Source: Sulfurimonas sp. UBA6792 (GTDB taxonomy: Bacteria; Campylobacterota; Campylobacteria; Campylobacterales; Sulfurimonadaceae). Taken from it: DNA of 18,853 nt. A program made the position numbers and the translations under genes. Below the pieces are notes generated by a model. That model had not been told where the DNA came from. It searched no databases and saw only the letters and a list, made by a program, of their open reading frames with translations. The stretch is from positions 1 through 18,853 of the forward strand of contig DKFQ01000143.1 in the NCBI GenBank assembly GCA_002452425.1, given 5' to 3'. Numbering within the stretch: the first letter of the stretch is position 1; each line of letters opens with the position of its first letter. Positions 13,937 through 18,853 of this stretch are shown one piece after another.

Positions 13937-15187
13937 GTGAAAATAGTTATTTCAATTTTATTAGTCATGGTTTCGTTATTTGCGAGTGATGCTACTATTG
14001 ATGTTGTAAAGAAGGCAGATTCACTGCCAAGCATTGCACTTGAAGATGCTTCAGTGAGTTATGATACGACTTTTAAAAGCAAATTTTTTAAAACTATTGT
14101 TGCAGATTTAAATGTCTTGACAATTTTCAATGTTGAGAAATCATACAGAAATGTAAATTTTGATGCATCTGAAGTTTTGTATGAAAATAAAGATATGAAC
14201 TATGTTTTGCGCTATAAACTAAGTCAAGATGATGCTCGTGCTTTTAATGTTGAGATGAAACTTATGCGTAGGGGAGAAGTCGTTCTTACTAAAAACTATA
14301 AGGTAAATAATCCTGATATCTATATGTTTGTAGCACATACTATGGCTTATGACGTCAATGAATTTATGGGTGAAAATCCTGTAGAGTGGATGAAAAGAAA
14401 AGTTATTCTCTCAAGAATGATTTCTCCACAAGTAAGTGAATTAGTTGTTGCTGATTATACATTGACATATCAGCATGTTGTTATAAAAGGTGGTTTTAAT
14501 ATTTTTCCAAAATGGGCAAATAAAGAGCAAAGCGCATTTTACTATACTTCACTAGCTGAAAAAATACCAACATTAAAATATATAGATTTAAAAACTGGAA
14601 AAAGCAGAGTTATAAAATCATCAGATGGAATGATGATATGTTCTGATATTAACGAAGATGCTTCAAAGCTGCTCTTAACAATGGCTCCAAGTGGTCAACC
14701 TGATATCTACTTATATGATGTCAAAACTCAAGCAACGAAAAAGTTAACTAACTTTGGTGGTATAGATGTAGGTGGACAATTTTTGGGTAACGACAAAGTT
14801 GTTTTTGTCTCTGATAGATTAGGTTATCCAAATATATTTTCGCTCAGTATTGCCTCTGGAGCAGTTGAACAGATGGTCTATTATGGAAAGAGCAACTCAG
14901 CTTGTAGTGTGCATGGAAAATATATTGTTTATAAAGCAAGAGAGAGTTCAGAGTCTTTCTCAGGCAATACATTTAATCTTCATCTTGCATCAACTGATAC
15001 TGATATGGTAAGAAGATTGACTGCTGTTGGTTTGAATGAATTTCCTAAGTTTTCAGTAGATGGTGATGCTATTATCTTCGTAAAAAATTATCAGTCTCAA
15101 AGTTCAGTTGGAATTATTAGGTTAAATCATAATAAAAACTTTCTCTTTCCACTACAAGTAGGTAAGATTCAATCAATAGATTGGTAA
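13937..15187 (+). CDS. tolB: Tol-Pal system translocation protein TolB
   Basis: TolB is a periplasmic beta-propeller that binds Pal and shuttles between Pal and TolA during outer-membrane constriction. The 416-residue product has a signal peptide (about 1-17, MKIVISILLVMVSLFAS), an N-terminal TolB domain (about 18-160), then propeller blades with PD40-type repeats: the segment from FPKWANKEQSAFYYTS to YIDLKTGKSR, SGQPDIYLYDVKTQATKKLT, VVFVSDRLGYPNIFSL and FPKFSVDGDAIIFVKN. It is somewhat divergent from proteobacterial TolB but of the right length and layout. The start is a GTG at 13937 with GAAGGAG (13924-13930) six bases upstream. It follows the tolA-like gene by 14 nt. Confidence 0.92.
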   Translation: MKIVISILLVMVSLFASDATIDVVKKADSLPSIALEDASVSYDTTFKSKFFKTIVADLNVLTIFNVEKSYRNVNFDASEVLYENKDMNYVLRYKLSQDDARAFNVEMKLMRRGEVVLTKNYKVNNPDIYMFVAHTMAYDVNEFMGENPVEWMKRKVILSRMISPQVSELVVADYTLTYQHVVIKGGFNIFPKWANKEQSAFYYTSLAEKIPTLKYIDLKTGKSRVIKSSDGMMICSDINEDASKLLLTMAPSGQPDIYLYDVKTQATKKLTNFGGIDVGGQFLGNDKVVFVSDRLGYPNIFSLSIASGAVEQMVYYGKSNSACSVHGKYIVYKARESSESFSGNTFNLHLASTDTDMVRRLTAVGLNEFPKFSVDGDAIIFVKNYQSQSSVGIIRLNHNKNFLFPLQVGKIQSIDW

Positions 15188-15198
15188 AATTTGATTAG

Positions 15199-15225
15199 TC
15201 TAAATAAAATTTAATTTTATTTAGA
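15199..15225. repeat. 12-bp inverted repeat abutting the pal -10 box
   Basis: TCTAAATAAAAT (15199-15210) and ATTTTATTTAGA (15214-15225) are perfect reverse complements around a TTA spacer. The right arm ends at the base before the TATAAT box of pal, and any -35 would fall in the left arm. It could be an operator, or an A/T-rich hairpin that weakens read-through from tolB. It lacks G-C pairs and a clean T-run, so it is a poor canonical terminator. Confidence 0.5.
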
Positions 15226-15231
15226 TATAAT
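15226..15231 (+). promoter_or_regulatory. Likely sigma70 promoter (-10 box) for pal-cpoB
   Basis: TATAAT lies 28 nt upstream of the pal ATG, with an AAGG ribosome binding site (15248-15251) between. The preceding bases are T/A tracts with no good -35. A separate promoter makes sense for pal, an abundant lipoprotein needed in excess over the other Tol proteins. Confidence 0.6.
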
Positions 15232-15259
15232 TGCGCAAACTAAACACAAGGTAGTAAAA

Positions 15260-15790
15260 ATGAAAAGTATCGTTCTCGCAAGTGCTGTAGCAGCACTTTT
15301 GGTTTTAAGTGGTTGTGGTGATAAAGAGCCTCAAGTAGAAGCTACTGATGCAGCTGTTGCACAGCAAGCACCAGTACAAGCTGCTTCATCTGTAAAAGCA
15401 CCTGCTACTTCTGATGTATCAGAAACAGCAGCTGAATATATGGCAAGAATCGAAAAAGAGTTGAAATCAATCTATTTTGATTTTGATAAGTTCAACATTA
15501 AAGCAGATATGCAAGCAGACCTTTCAGCAGATGCATCAGTTGCTAACACTAAAGCAAGCAAATTCCTTGTAAAATTAGAAGGTAATTGTGATGAGTGGGG
15601 CAGTGATGAGTATAACTTTGCACTAGGACTAAAAAGAGCTGAGACAGTAAAAAAAGCATTAGTTGCTGAAGGTGTTGATGCTAATCGTGTTTCTATGGTA
15701 AGTTTTGGTGAGAGCAGCCCAACGTGTACAGACAAGACAAAAGAGTGCTGGGCACAAAATCGTAGAGTTGATTTCAAACTTCTACCATAA
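15260..15790 (+). CDS. pal: Peptidoglycan-associated lipoprotein Pal
   Basis: Pal is anchored in the outer membrane and binds peptidoglycan, tethering the two layers and concentrating at division sites through Tol. The 176-residue product has a lipoprotein signal with lipobox LSGC (Cys19), an Ala/Val/Gln/Pro-rich linker (about 25-65), and an OmpA-type domain: IYFDFDKFNIKADM, then GNCDEWGSDEYNFALGLKRAETVKKAL, which carries the Asp and Arg that contact diaminopimelate in homologues, and AQNRRVDFKL at the end. Three cysteines in the mature OmpA domain may form a disulfide; this is inferred. Short Ala-rich sequence and high frequency of GCA/GTT codons fit high expression. cpoB follows after 11 nt. 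Confidence 0.97.
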   Translation: MKSIVLASAVAALLVLSGCGDKEPQVEATDAAVAQQAPVQAASSVKAPATSDVSETAAEYMARIEKELKSIYFDFDKFNIKADMQADLSADASVANTKASKFLVKLEGNCDEWGSDEYNFALGLKRAETVKKALVAEGVDANRVSMVSFGESSPTCTDKTKECWAQNRRVDFKLLP

Positions 15791-15801
15791 TTAGCCATTA
15801 G

Positions 15802-16728
15802 ATGAACTTTAAAGTAATTGCTTCCTTAGCAATCTTTCTGCCTTCGTATCTACTCAGTGCCGAGCCATCAGCGTTCGGTGCGGGTAATTTAAACAACCCT
15901 AATCCTTATGGTCTTTCTTCAACAGAAGAAACACTTCTTGAGACTAAAAAAAATCTTCAAAAAGTTGTTGTAAAAAGCAATAATCAAGCAAATGAAGTTG
16001 ATTCACTCAGAGAGAGAATTGATGGATTACAGACTATTATTGAAACTATAAGCACTACAAGTCGTGAAAATAAACTCAAGTTAAAAGCACTCGAAGAAGA
16101 GCAAAAATCTGGTAGTGGTGCCAAAGGTGAATACAATCAGCGTGTAGCAGATTCAATCGAAGTAAATAGCAAAGAACTAGAGAAGATAAATCTTCAAATA
16201 GTAGAGATCTCTAAGCTTATTGATGAAATTAATAAATCTTACGTACGTAAAGAGGAATTTAATGCATTGGTAAATGATGTAAATAAGTTTAAAGATCTTT
16301 TAGCAAAAGAGCTAAAGACAGCTCCAAAATCAAAACAGGCTGATACTAAAGAAACAAAAGAGCTTTCTAATGCTGATTTAGAAAAAAAAGCCAAACAATT
16401 ATATGATAAAAAAAACTATAAAGAGTCAATAGCAATCTATAAAGAACTTATAGATAAAAACTATAAGCCTGCCAATGCTCACTATATGGCAGGAGAAATA
16501 GAGTACTATAGTAACAACTATGATGAAGCGATAGCATATTTTAAAAAGAGTGCAACTCTCCACGATAAAGCTACTTATATGCCAACGCTTCTACTTCACA
16601 CTGCAATGTCTATGGAAAAAACTGGTGACAAGAAAAGTTCCCGTATGTTTTATGATGCTGTAGTTTCTCAATACCCACAAAGTTCGCAAGCTGACATAGC
16701 AAAAAAGAAGTTAAGCTCACTCAAATAA
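15802..16728 (+). CDS. cpoB: CpoB/YbgF-type periplasmic TPR protein of the Tol-Pal system
   Basis: CpoB couples Tol-driven outer-membrane constriction to septal wall synthesis in E. coli. The 308-residue product has a signal peptide (about 1-20, ending LLSA before EPS), a coiled-coil region (about 42-170, with heptad-like Leu/Ile/Val and many E/K/N) and C-terminal tetratricopeptide repeats (about 193-305, including AKQLYDKKNYKESIAIYKELI, AHYMAGEIEYYSNNYDEAIAYFKKS and SSRMFYDAVVSQYPQSSQADIAKKKL). The coiled coil is longer than in E. coli CpoB. The ribosome binding site is weak, so translation may depend on pal, 11 nt upstream. The precise function in Campylobacterota is inferred from the family and gene order. 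Confidence 0.88.
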   Translation: MNFKVIASLAIFLPSYLLSAEPSAFGAGNLNNPNPYGLSSTEETLLETKKNLQKVVVKSNNQANEVDSLRERIDGLQTIIETISTTSRENKLKLKALEEEQKSGSGAKGEYNQRVADSIEVNSKELEKINLQIVEISKLIDEINKSYVRKEEFNALVNDVNKFKDLLAKELKTAPKSKQADTKETKELSNADLEKKAKQLYDKKNYKESIAIYKELIDKNYKPANAHYMAGEIEYYSNNYDEAIAYFKKSATLHDKATYMPTLLLHTAMSMEKTGDKKSSRMFYDAVVSQYPQSSQADIAKKKLSSLK

Positions 16729-16736
16729 TAGTTTGA

Positions 16737-16742
16737 TAAAAT
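16737..16742 (+). promoter_or_regulatory. Possible -10 box for slyD
   Basis: TAAAAT, in the context TTTGATAAAATCCG, lies 30 nt before the slyD ATG in the 44-nt gap after cpoB. It is the only gap in this part large enough for a promoter. No -35 or terminator is visible, so read-through from cpoB is also possible. AAAAAGG (16756-16762) is the likely ribosome binding site. Confidence 0.35.
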
Positions 16743-16772
16743 CCGTAAATTAAATAAAAAGGTAGTCTTGCA

Positions 16773-17285
16773 ATGGCAATAGAAAAAAATCAAATCGTTT
16801 CAATCGAATATGAAGTAAGTGATGGCGAAAAAGTTGTAGATAGCAACATTGGTGGAATGCCACTTGTGTTTATGTTTGGCAGAGGTCAGATTATTCCAGG
16901 ACTAGAAAATGCAATTAGCAATATGTCTATTGGCGAAAAAGCAGAAGTTCTTGTAAAAGCAGAGGATGCGTACGGAGCGTATGAGGCAGAAGCAAAACAA
17001 GAAGTTCCCAGAGACCAGTTTGCAGGAATTGAGCTTGAAGTTGGAATGACGCTTTATGGACAAGGCGAAGATGGTGGTACTGTTCAAGTTGTTGTTCAAG
17101 ACATAGGTGATGAGAGTGTTATTATCGATTTTAATCATCCATTAGCAGGAAAAGATTTGGTATTTTTAGTGGGAATTAATAATATCAGAGAAGCATCTAC
17201 TGAAGAGATGATGAGTGGAATTCCTGTTGAAAACCAGCATGATGATTGCTGTGGCACTGGTGGTGGCACGGGTTGTGGATGCTAA
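16773..17285 (+). CDS. slyD: FKBP-type peptidyl-prolyl cis-trans isomerase, SlyD-like
   Basis: SlyD isomerises prolyl bonds, acts as a chaperone and in other bacteria delivers nickel for hydrogenase maturation. The 170-residue product has the FKBP N-terminal strand, MPLVFMFGRGQIIPGLENAI (the FKBP signature, about 29-48), the inserted-in-flap chaperone domain (about 70-125, from AEDAYGAYE), then VIIDFNHPLAGKDLVFLVGI returning to the FKBP fold. The C-terminal tail HDDCCGTGGGTGCGC (156-170) is a short metal-binding sequence with one His and four Cys; E. coli SlyD has a much longer one. Nickel delivery would suit a hydrogenase-bearing lineage, but that is inference. The tail's DNA overlaps the start of the next gene. 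Confidence 0.95.
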   Translation: MAIEKNQIVSIEYEVSDGEKVVDSNIGGMPLVFMFGRGQIIPGLENAISNMSIGEKAEVLVKAEDAYGAYEAEAKQEVPRDQFAGIELEVGMTLYGQGEDGGTVQVVVQDIGDESVIIDFNHPLAGKDLVFLVGINNIREASTEEMMSGIPVENQHDDCCGTGGGTGCGC

Positions 17286-18024
17286 TTACATAACTGCTTC
17301 TGCCTCTTCGGCACAAGCATTTAAAACAGCTACTCTTTTAAAGACACTTAGTATTAACGCTCTCATAAGAGGTGAAACAGGTGTTGGTAAGAGTAGTTTG
17401 GCTCGTTATATACTTCCTGATGCACCTATCTTTGATGCGTCTAGTTATGATGAGTTACTACTTGCTCTTGAGAGCACAAATCAGGTTATTATTACTAACT
17501 TAGAAAATTCACCAAATATCAAAAAAATTTTAGATTTTGTAGTTGTCCATAATATTAGAATTATTGCAACGGCAGGGTATCTTTATAATCATGAGATGGT
17601 AGATAAAGTTTTTAGTATTAAATTAGATATTCCATCGCTCAAAGAGAGACCAGAAGATGTGGTTCTTTTGATACATAAGTTTATTAAAGAGGCTTCCCTG
17701 CTTTTTGGTCCAATGGAAACAGCGAAGTTTCATGAGATTAAACCAGATTTAAGCAGAAATTCTCACTCTTTGAGAAAGCAGATAATGATACACTATTTGC
17801 TTCAAAATATAAGTGAGAACGAGTTGATGGAGATTGTAGAAAATTATCTGTTTGAAAAACTTGGCTCAAATAGTGATTATAAAAACTTTTTACATCTTTT
17901 TGAAGTACCGCTGATTAATGCGGGGCTTCGAAAATTTAAATCACAACTACAGCTCTCTGATAAACTTGGTTTAAATAGAAACACATTAAGAAAAAAAATT
18001 GCAGATAATGAAAAATATTTCTAA
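17275..18024 (+). CDS. Reduced sigma54-activator-like protein with AAA+ remnant and Fis-type HTH
   Basis: The 249-residue product resembles the AAA+ and DNA-binding parts of NtrC-family regulators but is stripped down. A P-loop GETGVGKS (33-40) is followed by a short sequence where family members have a Walker B acidic pair; here it is VIITNLEN (71-78). No GAFTGA loop is present. The family's IPSLKERPEDVVLLIHKF (119-136) is well kept, and the C-terminus carries a Fis-type helix-turn-helix, LGLNRNTLRKKI (231-242). There is no receiver or sensor domain. The start is uncertain: GTG 17275, overlapping slyD by 11 nt, is preferred because earlier in-frame starts (ATG 17239, GTG 17251-17263) would lie deeper inside the slyD tail. 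fabD follows 9 nt later. Target genes are unknown. Confidence 0.75.
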   Translation: MDANYITASASSAQAFKTATLLKTLSINALIRGETGVGKSSLARYILPDAPIFDASSYDELLLALESTNQVIITNLENSPNIKKILDFVVVHNIRIIATAGYLYNHEMVDKVFSIKLDIPSLKERPEDVVLLIHKFIKEASLLFGPMETAKFHEIKPDLSRNSHSLRKQIMIHYLLQNISENELMEIVENYLFEKLGSNSDYKNFLHLFEVPLINAGLRKFKSQLQLSDKLGLNRNTLRKKIADNEKYF

Positions 18025-18033
18025 AGGATGAAG

Positions 18034-18853
18034 ATGAAAAAAATAGCGATGATTTTTGCAGGACAAGGTTCTCAAGCAACTGGTATGGGAAAAGATTTTT
18101 ATGAAAATTCTGCCATAGCAAAAGAGATGTTTGAAGAGGCAGGAAAAAGAGTAGGGCTTCATTTTGGTGAGCTTATTTTTGGTGAACATGATTTGCTTGG
18201 GCAGACTGCTTACACACAACCCTCTATACTTTTGATTCAGATGATAGCATATAGGCTTTTTAAAGAGAGATGCCCAGAACTAAAAGCTGAACTCTTCTTG
18301 GGTCACTCACTTGGTGAGTTTTCTGCTCTTTGCGCAAGCGGTGCTATTGGCTATGTGGATGCGGTTGAGCTTGTGCATAGACGTGGTCAGTTGATGCAAG
18401 ATGCATGCAGTGATATAGAAGCCGGAATGATGGTTGTTATGGGGCTTGATGATGACGCGGTTGAGAAGATTTGCACTGATGCGCAAAGTGATGGAAAAAA
18501 AGTTTGGCCTGCGAACTATAATCAAGATGGTCAGTTGGTTGTTGCAGGTATGAAATCAGACCTTGCTTCATTAGAACAGACATTTAAAGATGCGGGTGCA
18601 AAGCGCGCACTTCTGCTCAATATGTCGGTTGCAAGTCATTGTGAGCTTTTATCGCCCGCGCAAGTTCCGCTTAGAAGTTTAATGGAGAGTATGATAAGTG
18701 AAAATTTTGAAGCTCCTGTTGTCTCCAATGTAACAACAACTCCTTATGCAACGAAAAAAGAGGCAGTAGAGCTTTTAACCGAGCAGTTAATTAAACCTGT
18801 GAAGTATAAGCAGTCGATTTTAGCAATCGCTAATGATATTGATATTGCTATAG
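18034..18853 (+). CDS. fabD: Malonyl-CoA--ACP transacylase, 3' end beyond window
   Basis: FabD moves malonyl groups from CoA to acyl carrier protein, supplying extender units for fatty-acid synthesis. The 273 visible residues of an expected ~310 include the N-terminal IFAGQGSQATGMGKDF, the nucleophile motif GHSLGE with Ser92, and the catalytic His202 in VASHCELL; Q11 of GQGSQ forms part of the oxyanion region in homologues. No stop occurs before the right edge. The start is ATG 18034 rather than the in-frame ATG at 18028, because AAAGGA (18023-18028) then has proper spacing and the protein begins MKKIAMIFAGQGSQ. It probably shares a transcript with slyD and the regulator-like gene. birA in this window acts in the same pathway, upstream at acetyl-CoA carboxylase. 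Confidence 0.97.
   Translation, partial: MKKIAMIFAGQGSQATGMGKDFYENSAIAKEMFEEAGKRVGLHFGELIFGEHDLLGQTAYTQPSILLIQMIAYRLFKERCPELKAELFLGHSLGEFSALCASGAIGYVDAVELVHRRGQLMQDACSDIEAGMMVVMGLDDDAVEKICTDAQSDGKKVWPANYNQDGQLVVAGMKSDLASLEQTFKDAGAKRALLLNMSVASHCELLSPAQVPLRSLMESMISENFEAPVVSNVTTTPYATKKEAVELLTEQLIKPVKYKQSILAIANDIDIAI

Overview
The window is a 18.85 kb housekeeping segment of a Campylobacterota (epsilonproteobacterial) chromosome, most like Sulfurimonas or a close relative. The evidence is protein-level resemblance, AT-rich DNA, sigma70 promoters with a good TATAAT and only periodic T-rich tracts in place of a -35 box, and gene order. From rplU to fabD the order matches, from memory, the Campylobacter jejuni Cj0094-Cj0116 block almost gene for gene. 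Every complete gene is on the + strand and is packed tightly, often with overlapping stop and start codons. No tRNA, rRNA, IS element, phage gene or CRISPR array was seen.

Layout. (1) 1-446: C-terminal end of an RND efflux pump inner-membrane subunit. (2) 447-1204: promoter, leader hairpin, rplU, rpmA and a clear intrinsic terminator. (3) 1205-6331: a new promoter, then obgE-proB-fmt-birA-parA-parB, with junctions from 9 nt gaps to 20 nt overlaps. This run combines ribosome assembly, proline synthesis, initiator-tRNA formylation, protein biotinylation and chromosome segregation. (4) 6332-12193: an AT-only 20-bp palindrome and a promoter, then atpF'-atpF-atpH-atpA-atpG-atpD-atpC. These encode the F1 sector and both b-type stalk subunits; the a and c subunits (atpB, atpE) are not here, as is usual in this group. 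(5) 12203-16728: the Tol-Pal envelope system, tolQ-tolR-tolA-like-tolB-pal-cpoB, starting 9 nt after atpC, so it can be co-transcribed with the ATP synthase genes. pal has its own promoter embedded in an inverted repeat. (6) 16773-18853: slyD-type peptidyl-prolyl isomerase, an unusual reduced sigma54-activator-like protein with a Fis-type helix-turn-helix, and fabD running off the right edge.

Most of the window is ordinary conserved core genome, and I see no new multi-gene system. The most interesting item is the reduced AAA+/Fis-type regulator between slyD and fabD. It keeps the P-loop and the DNA-binding helix-turn-helix but has lost the GAFTGA sigma54-contact loop and a recognisable Walker B acidic pair, and it begins inside the slyD metal-binding tail. 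Secondary points are non-canonical active-site motifs in ObgE (G4) and BirA (biotinyl-AMP loop), three unexplained inverted repeats in regulatory gaps, and homopolymer tracts in the tolA-like gene.
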